Notes: generated by a model from the sequence alone, not told the origin. A stretch of DNA of 42,307 bases from Tomitella biformata AHU 1821 (GCF_000524475.1 NZ_BAVQ01000018.1:1-42307); one strand, 5' to 3'; shown: positions 33,541 to 41,970, numbered from the stretch's first letter. A program made the numbers and translations.

Positions 33541-33590
33541 GCGCATGCCGACGGGGGTTCTCGACACCGCGAGACTGGCTCAGGGGCGAA

Positions 33591-36134
33591 CTACTCGGAC
33601 AGCAGCACCGCGCAGCGCAGGAGTCCCAGGTGGCTGTATGCCTGCGGGTGGTTGCCGAGCGAGCGCTCCGCCACCGGGTCGTATTCCTCCGACAACAGCC
33701 CGGTGGGGCCGGCGACCTTGACCATCTGGTTGAACAGCGTCTCCGCCTGGGAACGCTGGCCCGTCAGCAGATAGGCCTCGATCAGCCACGCGGCGCACAG
33801 GTGGAAGCCGCCCTCGGTGCCGGGCAGGCCGTCGTCGTGGTGGTAGCGGTACACGGTGGAGCCCGTCCGCAGCACGGCCTCGGTGGCGGTGACGGTCGCG
33901 ACGAACCGCGGGTCGACGGGGTCGATCAGTCCGGCGAGCCCGATGTGCAGTGTCGCCGCGTCGAGGTCCACGCCCTCGTAGGCCGCGGTGTAGGAGTACG
34001 CCTGCTCGTTCCAGCCGTTCTCGAGGACGTCGTCGGCGATCTTCTGCCGCAGCGCCGCCCACTCGGGGTCGGCCTCGCGGCCGAACTCCGCAGCCAGGCT
34101 CAGCGCGCGGTCGATGGTGACCCAGCACATGACCTTCGAGTACACGTGGTGGCGCGGGGCGCCGCGTATCTCCCAGATACCGTTGTCCGGCTCCGGCCAG
34201 CGTTGCGCCACGGCCGAGGCCATGGCGAGCACAAGGTCCCAGTCTCGGTCGGTGAGCGGGATGTCCACCCCCGCCCGGCGACGCGAGTGCGCCAGGTCCG
34301 AGATGAGGTCGGCGATGGGGCCGAACACGTCCAGCTGCACCTGCTGGTTCGCGGCATTGCCGATGCGCACGGGCCGCGAGCCCGCGTAGCCCGGCAGCGA
34401 GTCCAGGACGGCCTCGGGCGGCAAGTTCCCGCCGTGCAAGGTGTAGAGCGGATTGAGGCGCTCGGGCCCGGGCAGCGTGGCGAGCACGTCGTGCAGCCAG
34501 TCGAGGTAGCCGGTGGCCTCCGTGTGGGAGCCGACGAGGACCAGGGCCGACGCGGTCAGTGCCGCGTCGCGGAGCCAGCAGTAGCGGTAGTCCCAGTTGC
34601 GGACGCCGCCGATCTCCTCGGGCAGCGACGTGGTGGCGGCGGCCATGATCGAGCCGGTCTCCGCGTGCACCAGCGCACGCAGCGTGAGCGCGCTGCGCTT
34701 GATCAGCGAGGGCTTGAGCGGCGGCAGCTCCAGGGTGGCGGCCCAGTCCCGCCAGTGGCTCTCGGCAATCTCGCGGCGCTCCGCCTCGCTTCGGGTGGCG
34801 GCATCGAGATCATCTGTGCCGCAGCGCATCTCAAGGACTACGGGGCCGCTGGATAGGTTGATCTGCGCAATTGCGGTGCCCTGCGATCCGTCCGCGGCCA
34901 GCTCCCACGTGACGCCGGGCGAGCGCAGGACCATCGGCTCGTTGGTGCCCAGCACGCGTAGGCCGTTCTCGACGATCTCGAGCTGCACATGCGCCTGGCC
35001 GAACTCCGGGCGCGGCGCGAAGGTGACCGTCGCGGTGCCGGTGCCGCTGAGCACTCGGGTGAAGTCGGTGCGGCCCGCGGGCACGTCGTGGGGCAGGTAG
35101 TCGGTGACGAGCACGCTGGCCCAGCGGGTCTCGACGGTCATCGTGCCGTCGACGTACTCCTGGCTCAGCGGGAGGCCGTTGTGCGCGGGGGCTATGGAGA
35201 AGTGCCCGGCGGACGCGCCCCCGACCAGGGACGCGAACACGGACGCGGAGTCCGGGTGGGGGTGGCAGAACCACGTCATCGACGCGTCGGGGGTGAGAAT
35301 AGCCTTGGCGTTGGGGCTGGCGAGCATGGTCAGGCGCTCGATGGGCGGCGCGCTCTCGCCCAGCAGCCAGGCCCGGCGCTCCTCCAGCAGGAACGCGAGG
35401 ATGCGGGCGACGTCCTCGGTGTCGGTGACGCGGTGGGTCGCGCCGGTGGGGCCCTCGCCGACCTTGACCCCCACGTCGGGGCCGCGGAGGCGGCGGAAGG
35501 CCTTCTCGTCGGTGACGTCGTCGCCCAGGAACACCGTCGCCGACGCGGCGGCCTGATGACGCAGGATCTCCAGCGCGTTCCCCTTGTCGGTGGGGATCAC
35601 GGACAGCTCGATCACGGCCTTGCCCTCGGTGACCTGCACGTCGGTCCAGGTGGCCGCGCCGGCACGCACAGCGTCGAGGGCCTGGTCGCCGTCGTCGGGG
35701 GAGGCATTGCGCACGTGCAGCGCTACGGAGGCCGGCTTGGTCTCGATGGTGACGCCGGGATGGGCCGCGGCGATGGTGCGCAGCTCGGCGATCAGCTCCA
35801 CCAGCAGGTCCCGCGCGGCGGGGGCGATCTCCTGGATGAAGCCGATGTCGAACTCAGAGCCATGGCTGCCGACTAGCTGCACCTCCACGGGCAGCCGGGA
35901 GAGCGTGGCCAGGTCGCGCAGCGCGCGGCCGGAGATGACGGCGGCCGTGGTGGCGGGGAGGGACGCGAGCGAGCGCAGGGCTCGCACGGACCCGGGATGT
36001 GGGAACGCGTCGTCCGGATTGTTGACGATCGGCGCGACGGTGCCGTCGTAGTCCGACGCCACGAGAAGACGGGGCGACCGGGCCACGGCGACTAGCGCGC
36101 GGCGGAGCTCAAGGGGCAACTGATGGAAAGACAA
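33591..36134 (-). CDS. otsB: Fused trehalose-6-phosphate phosphatase and GH15 family hydrolase
   Basis: 847 aa with a TTG start, since no ATG or GTG is near. The N-terminal 250 residues are a HAD phosphatase of OtsB type: DYDGT (28-32), VISGRALRDL, VGSHGSEFD and FLGDDVTDEKAF. From about residue 265 it is a GH15 glucoamylase/trehalase-like domain: the hydrolase core begins NWDYRYCWLRDAA (about 511), with WEIRG (about 653) and GTEGGFHLCAAWLIEAY (about 773), the segments that hold the acid/base glutamates in the family. The two activities would make and then break trehalose. No otsA is beside it. The gap to kstR is 70 bp. Confidence 0.85.
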   Translation of the reverse strand: MSFHQLPLELRRALVAVARSPRLLVASDYDGTVAPIVNNPDDAFPHPGSVRALRSLASLPATTAAVISGRALRDLATLSRLPVEVQLVGSHGSEFDIGFIQEIAPAARDLLVELIAELRTIAAAHPGVTIETKPASVALHVRNASPDDGDQALDAVRAGAATWTDVQVTEGKAVIELSVIPTDKGNALEILRHQAAASATVFLGDDVTDEKAFRRLRGPDVGVKVGEGPTGATHRVTDTEDVARILAFLLEERRAWLLGESAPPIERLTMLASPNAKAILTPDASMTWFCHPHPDSASVFASLVGGASAGHFSIAPAHNGLPLSQEYVDGTMTVETRWASVLVTDYLPHDVPAGRTDFTRVLSGTGTATVTFAPRPEFGQAHVQLEIVENGLRVLGTNEPMVLRSPGVTWELAADGSQGTAIAQINLSSGPVVLEMRCGTDDLDAATRSEAERREIAESHWRDWAATLELPPLKPSLIKRSALTLRALVHAETGSIMAAATTSLPEEIGGVRNWDYRYCWLRDAALTASALVLVGSHTEATGYLDWLHDVLATLPGPERLNPLYTLHGGNLPPEAVLDSLPGYAGSRPVRIGNAANQQVQLDVFGPIADLISDLAHSRRRAGVDIPLTDRDWDLVLAMASAVAQRWPEPDNGIWEIRGAPRHHVYSKVMCWVTIDRALSLAAEFGREADPEWAALRQKIADDVLENGWNEQAYSYTAAYEGVDLDAATLHIGLAGLIDPVDPRFVATVTATEAVLRTGSTVYRYHHDDGLPGTEGGFHLCAAWLIEAYLLTGQRSQAETLFNQMVKVAGPTGLLSEEYDPVAERSLGNHPQAYSHLGLLRCAVLLSE

Positions 36135-36204
36135 CGGTTGGAACCTCGTCCTGCACTGGTAGGTGGCTGAACTGCTACCAGCAGTCTAAACGTGTGGGCC
36201 GCGG

Positions 36205-36852
36205 TCAGCGGATCTCGTCGACGCCGTTGCCCATGAGCAGCTTGATCGTCAGCGCCAGGCGGTCTGCGACATCGGTGGCAGTGGCGCGGCGGGTCAGCCA
36301 GGCCACGAGGTTCGACATCCACACGTCCGAGATCACGCGCGAGACGTTGAGCTCGTACTCGGTGGGCTCCTCCGAGTTGGTGAGCGCACGCGCGAAGATC
36401 CGGTCGATCAGATCGCCCACGTGCGCCACCTCGGCGGCCGCGGAGGCGTCGGCGAACATGAACGCGCGGGTCATGGCCTCGGTGAGGAGTGGATCGCGCT
36501 GCATGACGGTGGTGATCTGACTGAGCATCATCTCGAGGCGCTCGGCCGTCGTCATCTGCGACGGCATGCGACGGTCGGTCTTGGTGTTCAGGCGCTCGAA
36601 CTCGCGGGCCAGGGCGGAGACCAGGAGGTGCACCTTCGATGGGAAGTAGCGGTACAGGGTCCCGACGGCGACGTCGGCGCGCTCGGCGACGGCCCGCATC
36701 TGGACGGCGTCGTAGCCGCCCTTCGACGCGAGGGCCAGGGTCGCGTCGAGGATCCGCTTGCGCCGCTCGCGCTGGGCCGTCGAGCTCAGCTCGTCCTCGC
36801 TGAGCGTGGGCACGACGCCATCACGTGGGCCGCTTCGGGAGCCTTGCGTCAT
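36205..36852 (-). CDS. kstR: TetR-family transcriptional repressor KstR (cholesterol catabolism)
   Basis: 215 aa. A TetR helix-turn-helix spans about residues 50-73 (MRAVAERADVAVGTLYRYFPSK), followed by an all-helical ligand domain. The strong match to the KstR type, including RERRKRILDATLALASKGGYDAVQ, and the adjacent KstR operator and igr operon support the assignment. KstR represses the upper cholesterol pathway until sterol-CoA thioesters are bound. The ATG at 36852 has GGAG about 13 bases upstream; a TTG at 36912 is an alternative. A -10-like TACGAT (minus strand, 36912-36917) sits beside the operator, suggesting self-regulation. Confidence 0.88.
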   Translation of the reverse strand: MTQGSRSGPRDGVVPTLSEDELSSTAQRERRKRILDATLALASKGGYDAVQMRAVAERADVAVGTLYRYFPSKVHLLVSALAREFERLNTKTDRRMPSQMTTAERLEMMLSQITTVMQRDPLLTEAMTRAFMFADASAAAEVAHVGDLIDRIFARALTNSEEPTEYELNVSRVISDVWMSNLVAWLTRRATATDVADRLALTIKLLMGNGVDEIR

Positions 36853-36918
36853 CTGAGCCGATCTCCATCCATTGTCCGCCGGCACCTTCACTCGAGTGGC
36901 GGGCTGAGGCAATCGTAC

Positions 36919-36932
36919 TAGAACATGTTCTA
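36919..36932. promoter_or_regulatory. KstR operator between kstR and chsE1
   Basis: TAGAACATGTTCTA is a perfect 14-bp palindrome matching the published KstR motif TnnAACnnGTTnnA. Divergent -10 candidates flank it: TACGGT (36931-36936, plus strand) for the chs operon and TACGAT (36912-36917, minus strand) for kstR. Confidence 0.92.
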
Positions 36933-36946
36933 CGGTGGCTATGAGA

Positions 36947-36996
36947 CACCGGTATGCCGGTGACCGAGCCTCCGGGGTGACCTATCGCCCCCGAGG
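36947..36996 (+). other. Two hairpins in the leader of the chs operon
   Basis: CACCGG-TATG-CCGGTG (36947-36962) is a perfect 6-bp stem. CCTCCGGGG (36969-36977) pairs with CCCCCGAGG (36988-36996) with one mismatch. Both lie between the operator and the chsE1 start at 37049. They may tune translation or simply reflect GC-rich sequence. Confidence 0.4.
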
Positions 36997-37048
36997 TGTT
37001 TCAATGCCGAAAGAGCACATCCGACACTGTTGAGGGGATAGGTACAGA

Positions 37049-38140
37049 GTGGACTTCACTCGTGATGAGGGGCAGCTTGCGGTGGCTGAGGTCGCCGCGG
37101 CAGTGCTCCAGACAGCCGAGGGCACCGAGGTGCCGGCTGGTTCAGACTTCGATTCTGTGTTGTGGCAGCGAATGGCCGCCGAGGGCATCCTCGGCCTGGC
37201 CCTGCCGTCCTCGATCGGCGGCGACGACCTCGGTATCGCCGAGATCGGCGTGCTGCTGGGCGAGGCGGGCAAGGTGGCCGCGCAGGTCCCCGTGCTTGAG
37301 ACGCTCGGCTTTGGCGTGCTGCCGCTGCTGGCGCTCGGCGCGGATGCCAAGTGGCTCGACGGGGTGGCTGCGGGCGCGATCCTCACCGCCGCGCTCGACG
37401 AGCCGGGCACCGCGATGCCGGCAGACCCGCTGACCACCGCCGCAGCTGATGGCGACGGTTTTGTGGTCACCGGGCGCAAGGTCGCCGTGCGCTTCGGCGC
37501 GCAGGCCAAGCTGATCCTGGTCCCGACGTCGGCCGGTGTCGCCGTCGTGGCCCCGGATGCCGATGGTGTGGAGCTGACTCGCACGCACACCGGCTCCGGC
37601 GCCCCCGAGTACACGATGGTGCTCTCCGGCGCCCGCATCGCGGCCGACGCGATGCTCACCGGTGCGAGCCTGCCCGACGTGTACCGCATCGCGCTCGCCT
37701 CGATCGCCGCGTACGCCGCGGGCCTGGCCACCGGCGTCACCGCGCTGACCGCCGCGCACGTGGGCACCCGCGAGCAGTTCGGCAAGCCGCTGGCGACCTT
37801 CCAGGCCGTTGCGCAGCAGATCGCCGACGTGTACGTCACCGCCCGCACGCTCGAGCTCGCGGCCACCTCGGCCTGCTGGCGACTGAGCACCGGGCGCGAC
37901 GCGGAGGAGGACGTCGCCGTCGCCGCGTACTGGCTGGCTGAGGAGCTGCCCGCGGCCATGCAGATCTGCCACCACCTGCACGGCGGCCTCGGCGCCGACG
38001 TGACCTACCCGATGCACCGCTACTACGAGCACGCCAAGGACCTGGCGCGTCTCGTCGGCGGACCGTCGGCCCGACTGGAAATTCTCGGCGCGCTCGGCGC
38101 CCGCGACTATGGCGTGGAGGCAACGTGTTCATCGATCTGA
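37049..38140 (+). CDS. chsE1: Acyl-CoA dehydrogenase ChsE1 (FadE28), sterol side-chain
   Basis: 363 aa, GTG start. It carries the acyl-CoA dehydrogenase fold in the divergent form seen in ChsE1: MDFTRDEGQLAVAEVAAAVL, ILGLALPSSIGGDDLGIAEIGVLLGEAG, the middle beta domain with GDGFVVTGRKVAVRFG, and the C-terminal helical domain with AAHVGTREQFGKPLATFQAVAQQIADVYV and HLHGGLGADVTYPMHRYYEHAKDL. ChsE1 and ChsE2 form an alpha2beta2 heterotetramer that oxidises the C3 side-chain CoA ester (3-oxo-4-pregnene-20-carboxyl-CoA). Its 3' end overlaps chsE2 by 16 bases. It lies 117 bp after the KstR operator. Confidence 0.9.
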   Translation: MDFTRDEGQLAVAEVAAAVLQTAEGTEVPAGSDFDSVLWQRMAAEGILGLALPSSIGGDDLGIAEIGVLLGEAGKVAAQVPVLETLGFGVLPLLALGADAKWLDGVAAGAILTAALDEPGTAMPADPLTTAAADGDGFVVTGRKVAVRFGAQAKLILVPTSAGVAVVAPDADGVELTRTHTGSGAPEYTMVLSGARIAADAMLTGASLPDVYRIALASIAAYAAGLATGVTALTAAHVGTREQFGKPLATFQAVAQQIADVYVTARTLELAATSACWRLSTGRDAEEDVAVAAYWLAEELPAAMQICHHLHGGLGADVTYPMHRYYEHAKDLARLVGGPSARLEILGALGARDYGVEATCSSI

Positions 38141-39288
38141 CGGACGAGCAGCGGGCGCTGCAGGCAGAGATCCGGGAGTACTTCTCCACGCTGATCTCGC
38201 CCGAAGAGGCCGAGACCATGGTCACCGAGCGCCACGGCCCCACCTACCGCGAGGTCATCCGCCGGATGGGCCGCGACGGCTGGCTGGGCGTGGGCTGGTC
38301 GAAGGAGTTCGGCGGCAAGGGCTTCGGCGAGATCGAGCAGCAGATCTTCACCAACGAGGCGGTGCGCGCGAATGTGCCGCTGCCGTCGGTGACGCTGCAG
38401 ACCGTCGGACCCACCCTGCAGATGTACGGCACGGAGGAGCAGAAGGCGCGCTTCCTGCCGCTGATCCTCAAGGGCGAGGTGCACTTCGCCATCGGCTACA
38501 CCGAGCCGGACGCCGGCACCGACCTGGCGGCGCTGAGCACCAAGGCGGTCCGCGAGGGCGACGAGTACATCATCAATGGCCAGAAGATCTTCACCACGGG
38601 CGGCCACGACGCCGATTTCGTGTGGATGGCCGTGCGCACCGGCACCGCGGACTCGCGGCACCGGGGCATCTCGATCCTGATCATGGACACCACGGATCCG
38701 GGCTACACCTGGACCCCGATCATCACCGCGGACGGCGCGCACCATGTGAACGCCACCTACTACGAGAACGTGCGCGTGCCCGCGGACATGCTCGTCGGCG
38801 AGGAGAACCGCGGCTGGCGCCTGATCACCACCCAGCTCAACCACGAGCGCGTCATGCTCGGACCGTCGGGCCGCGTCGCCGCGCAGTACAGCCGGGTGGC
38901 GGAGTGGGCCAAGCGCCCTGGCCCCGACGGCAAGCCGCTGCTGACCCAGCCGGATGTGCAGCGCAACCTCGCGGACATCCGCGTCACCCTGCGCCTGAAC
39001 GAGCTGCTCAACTGGCAGGTCGCCTCGGCCACCGGCGACGTCGACATCGCCGACGCCTCCGCCACCAAGGTGTTCGCGACCGAGCGCGTCCAGCGCGTGG
39101 GTCGTCTCGCCGAGGAGATCGTCGGCCGCTGGGGCGACCCCGCGGACCCCGAGACCGGCGAGCTGCTCGCCTGGCTGGACGTGCAGGCCAAGCGCAACAT
39201 GGTCATCACGTTCGGCGGCGGCGTCAACGAGGTCATGCGCGAGCTCATCGCCACCTCCGGCCTGAAGCTGCCGCGGGTGCCCCGATGA
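38125..39288 (+). CDS. chsE2: Acyl-CoA dehydrogenase ChsE2 (FadE29), sterol side-chain
   Basis: 387 aa, GTG start, with GGAGG (38116-38120) in front. This is a full acyl-CoA dehydrogenase: FIDLTDEQRALQAEIREYF, GRDGWLGVGWSKEFGGKGFG, the FAD/substrate segment FAIGYTEPDAGTDLAALSTKA, and the C-terminal domain. Together with ChsE1 it forms one heteromeric enzyme. Which subunit holds the catalytic base should be read from the published complex. The stop overlaps chsH2 in ATGA. Confidence 0.93.
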   Translation: MFIDLTDEQRALQAEIREYFSTLISPEEAETMVTERHGPTYREVIRRMGRDGWLGVGWSKEFGGKGFGEIEQQIFTNEAVRANVPLPSVTLQTVGPTLQMYGTEEQKARFLPLILKGEVHFAIGYTEPDAGTDLAALSTKAVREGDEYIINGQKIFTTGGHDADFVWMAVRTGTADSRHRGISILIMDTTDPGYTWTPIITADGAHHVNATYYENVRVPADMLVGEENRGWRLITTQLNHERVMLGPSGRVAAQYSRVAEWAKRPGPDGKPLLTQPDVQRNLADIRVTLRLNELLNWQVASATGDVDIADASATKVFATERVQRVGRLAEEIVGRWGDPADPETGELLAWLDVQAKRNMVITFGGGVNEVMRELIATSGLKLPRVPR

Positions 39289-40292
39289 CCGACAACATTC
39301 TTGCCGCTGCCCAGCAGGTACGCGACGGCGGCCCCAGCGCGGCGCGCGCCGGCCGCGACCCCATCAATCAGCCCATGGTCAACAACTGGGTCGAGGCCAT
39401 CGGCGACGCCAACCCGATCTACGTCGACGAGGCCGCAGCCATTGCGGCCGGGCATGACGGCGTCGTCGCCCCGCCCGCCATGGCTCAGGTCTGGACAATG
39501 CGGGGCCTGACCGGCGTGCGCCAGGCGGACGATCCTCTCGGCCGCATGACGGACATCCTCAACGAGGCCGGCTACACGTCCGTCGTCGCGACCAACTGCG
39601 ACCAGACCTACCACCGCTACCTCGCGCCCGGCGACGAGGTCACGATCGAGTCTGTGCTCGAGGACGTCGTCGGACCCAAGCAGACGGGCCTCGGCGAGGG
39701 CTGGTTCTTCACCACCCGGAACATCTGGCGCGACGCGGCCGGCGAGGTCGTGGCCGAGATGATCTTCCGGATCCTGAAGTTCCGCCCCGGCGTGAAGAAA
39801 CCTGTGGGGCCGGTAGCAGCCAGCGGAGCCCCCGTCGACGACCTCGACGGCGCCCGCATGATGCGCCCGAGCGCCTCCCGCGACACGCTCTACTTCTGGG
39901 AGGGCGTCGCGGCGCACGAGCTGCGCCTGCAGCAGCGGCCCGACGGCTCGCTGCAGCACCCGCCCGTGCCCGCGGTGTGGAAGGACAAGACGGAGACCAC
40001 GGACTACGCCGTCGCCTCCGGCCGGGGCACGGTGTACAGCTTCGTCGTGCACCACGCGCCGAAGGTGCCGGGTCGTCCGCTGCCGTTCGTCGTCGCGCTG
40101 GTCGAACTCGAGGAGGGCGTCCGCATGCTGGGCGAGCTCCGCGACGTCGACCCGTCTTCGGTGGCCATCGGCCAGCAGGTCCAGGTCGACTTCATCGACT
40201 TCCCGGCCGATCCAGACAATGAGGCCAAGGGCCCGTGGACGCTGTACTGCTGGCGTCCCGCACCGGCAACCTCTGTGGAGGAGAACTCGTGA
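39285..40292 (+). CDS. chsH2: Sterol side-chain enoyl-CoA hydratase subunit ChsH2 (MaoC-like N-terminus, DUF35 C-terminus)
   Basis: 335 aa. The N-terminal half is a MaoC-like hotdog (NNWVEAIGDANPIYVDEAAAIAAGHDG...APPAMAQVW, about residues 30-70; YHRYLAPGDEVTIE). From about residue 215 it has a DUF35 OB-fold (LRLQQRPDGSLQHPPVPAVW, then GTVYSFVVHHAPKVPG). The zinc-ribbon cysteines of many DUF35 proteins are missing at the expected place (QQRPDGSLQHPP), as in other ChsH2 members by recall. ChsH1-ChsH2 hydrates the side-chain enoyl-CoA, and the DUF35 domain binds the Ltp2 aldolase. Coupled by ATGA upstream and GTGA downstream. Confidence 0.9.
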   Translation: MTDNILAAAQQVRDGGPSAARAGRDPINQPMVNNWVEAIGDANPIYVDEAAAIAAGHDGVVAPPAMAQVWTMRGLTGVRQADDPLGRMTDILNEAGYTSVVATNCDQTYHRYLAPGDEVTIESVLEDVVGPKQTGLGEGWFFTTRNIWRDAAGEVVAEMIFRILKFRPGVKKPVGPVAASGAPVDDLDGARMMRPSASRDTLYFWEGVAAHELRLQQRPDGSLQHPPVPAVWKDKTETTDYAVASGRGTVYSFVVHHAPKVPGRPLPFVVALVELEEGVRMLGELRDVDPSSVAIGQQVQVDFIDFPADPDNEAKGPWTLYCWRPAPATSVEENS

Positions 40293-40705
40293 CACCGCTA
40301 CTGCCGCCCACCGTCGCGGTGGGGGACAAGCTCCCCGAGCTGACCATCGAGGCCACGCCCACGTTCGTCGCGTCGACCGCTATCGCGACGCGCGACTTCG
40401 AGGACGTGCACCATGACCGAGACCAGGCGCAGGCGCGCGGGTCCAAGGATATTTTCGTCAATATCCTGACCGACACGGGTCTGGTGCAGCGTTACGTCAC
40501 GGACTGGGCCGGCCAGAGGGCGATCATCAAGTCGATCCAGCTGCGCCTCGGCGTGCCGTGGTACGCCTACGACACGCTGACCCTGACCGGCACGGTCGAG
40601 TCCATCGAGGACGGCCTGGTCACCCTCGCCGTCGTCGGCACCGACTCGCTGGGCAAGCACATCACCTCGACCGTCACGCTGGTCATGGACGGGAGCGCAT
40701 TATGA
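40289..40705 (+). CDS. chsH1: Sterol side-chain enoyl-CoA hydratase subunit ChsH1 (MaoC-like)
   Basis: 138 aa, GTG start overlapping the chsH2 stop. A single hotdog domain carries the MaoC hydratase-2 motif in FEDVHHDRDQAQARGSKDIF, with the Asp and His of the catalytic pair. It continues VNILTDTGLVQRYVTDWAG. ChsH1 is the catalytic partner of the ChsH2 N-terminal domain in the heterotetrameric hydratase. It ends in ATGA overlap with ltp2. The frame is open upstream, but that part lies in the chsH2 end. Confidence 0.92.
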   Translation: MTPLLPPTVAVGDKLPELTIEATPTFVASTAIATRDFEDVHHDRDQAQARGSKDIFVNILTDTGLVQRYVTDWAGQRAIIKSIQLRLGVPWYAYDTLTLTGTVESIEDGLVTLAVVGTDSLGKHITSTVTLVMDGSAL

Positions 40706-41889
40706 GTAAGGCCAATGAGAGCTGGCTGTCTGGGAAGGCCGCCATCGCCGGCATCGGCGCGACGGACTTCAGCAAGGAATCCGGCCGCAGCGAGCTGCGA
40801 CTGGCCACGGAGGCCGTGAACCTGGCCCTCGAGGATGCGGGCCTGCGGCCCGAGGACGTCGACGGGCTCACCTCGTTCACGATGGACACCAACATCGAGA
40901 TCGCCGTCGCTCGCTCGGTCGGTATCCCGGAACTGAAGTTCTTCAGCCGCATCCACTACGGCGGCGGAGCCGCGGCCGCGACCGTCCAGCAGGCGGCGCT
41001 CGCCGTCGCCTCGGGCGTTGCCGACGTCGTCGTCGCGTACCGCGCGTTCAACGAGCGCTCGGGCCACCGCTTCGGCCAGGTGAACGAGGGGCTGGTCGAC
41101 CAGGTGAACTCCTCCGGCGCGGACTACTCCTTCTCCTACCCGCACGGGCTGTCCACCCCCGCGGCCTCGGTCGCGATGATGGCGAAGCGCTACATGCACG
41201 AGACTGGCGCCACCAGCGAGGACTTCGGGCGCATCGCCGTCACCGGGCGCAAGCACGCGGCGACGAACCCGAACGCCTTCTTCTATGGCAAGCCGATCAC
41301 CCTCGAGGACCACCAGAACTCGCGGTTCATCGCCGAGCCGTTGCACCTGCTCGACTGCTGCCAGGAGTCCGACGGCGGCATCGCCATCGTCATCGTCTCC
41401 GCGGAGCGGGCCAAGGACCTCAAGCAGAAGCCCGTCAACATCCTCGGAGCCGCCCAGGGCAGTGCCAAGGATCAGTACACGATGATGAGCTACTACCGGG
41501 ATAGTCTTGCGGCCATTCCGGAGATGGGTCTCGTCGGCGACCAGCTCTGGGCGCAGTCGGGCCTTCGTCCCCAGGACATGGACATGGCCATCCTGTACGA
41601 CCACTTCACCCCCTATGTCCTCATGCAGCTCGAGGACCTCGGCTTCTGCCCGCGCGGCGAGGCCAAGGACTTCGTCCGCCAGCCCGGCGCCCTGGAGATC
41701 GGCGGCGTCCTGCCGCTGAACACCCACGGCGGCCAGCTCGGCGAGGCCTATATCCATGGGATGAATGGCATCGCCGAGGGAGTCCGTCAGATCCGCGGCA
41801 CCGCGGTGAACCAGGTAGCGGGCGCCGCGCGCCTGCTCGTCACCGCCGGCACCGGAGTGCCCACCTCCGGCCTGGTGCTGGGGGAGTAG
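40702..41889 (+). CDS. ltp2: Sterol side-chain aldolase Ltp2 (thiolase-fold lipid-transfer protein)
   Basis: 395 aa thiolase-superfamily protein: KAAIAGIGATDFSKESGRSELRLATEAV at the N-terminus, HYGGGAAAATVQQAALAVASG in the first half, and a C-terminal half with DMAILYDHFTPYVLMQLEDLGFC and NTHGGQLGEAYIHGMNGIAEGVRQIRG. Ltp2 performs a retro-aldol cleavage, releasing propionyl-CoA and the 17-keto steroid (androstenedione); the active residues are tyrosines rather than the thiolase cysteines. It needs the ChsH2 DUF35 domain as partner. It is the last gene of the operon, and a long hairpin follows within 20 bases. Confidence 0.92.
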   Translation: MSKANESWLSGKAAIAGIGATDFSKESGRSELRLATEAVNLALEDAGLRPEDVDGLTSFTMDTNIEIAVARSVGIPELKFFSRIHYGGGAAAATVQQAALAVASGVADVVVAYRAFNERSGHRFGQVNEGLVDQVNSSGADYSFSYPHGLSTPAASVAMMAKRYMHETGATSEDFGRIAVTGRKHAATNPNAFFYGKPITLEDHQNSRFIAEPLHLLDCCQESDGGIAIVIVSAERAKDLKQKPVNILGAAQGSAKDQYTMMSYYRDSLAAIPEMGLVGDQLWAQSGLRPQDMDMAILYDHFTPYVLMQLEDLGFCPRGEAKDFVRQPGALEIGGVLPLNTHGGQLGEAYIHGMNGIAEGVRQIRGTAVNQVAGAARLLVTAGTGVPTSGLVLGE

Positions 41890-41904
41890 TCCAGCAGCTC
41901 TCGG

Positions 41905-41970
41905 GCTTGCCCCCGTTTCGTGTGTTCGCCCCTGTTGCAGCGGGGGCAGGGCCACGAAACGGGGGCAAGC
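41905..41970 (+). terminator. Long inverted repeat after ltp2
   Basis: The outer arms are a perfect 18-bp inverted repeat (41905-41922 with 41953-41970) enclosing 30 bases. Inside, GCCCC (41928-41932) and GGGGC (41943-41947) can form a second stem. No U tract follows. It would end the chs transcript before the downstream rRNA promoter region. Confidence 0.7.

Noticed and set aside
38760-40295. Minus-strand 511-codon open frame opposite chsE2 and chsH2
   Set aside because: Antisense shadow in GC-rich DNA; the sense genes have clear motifs and overlapping starts.
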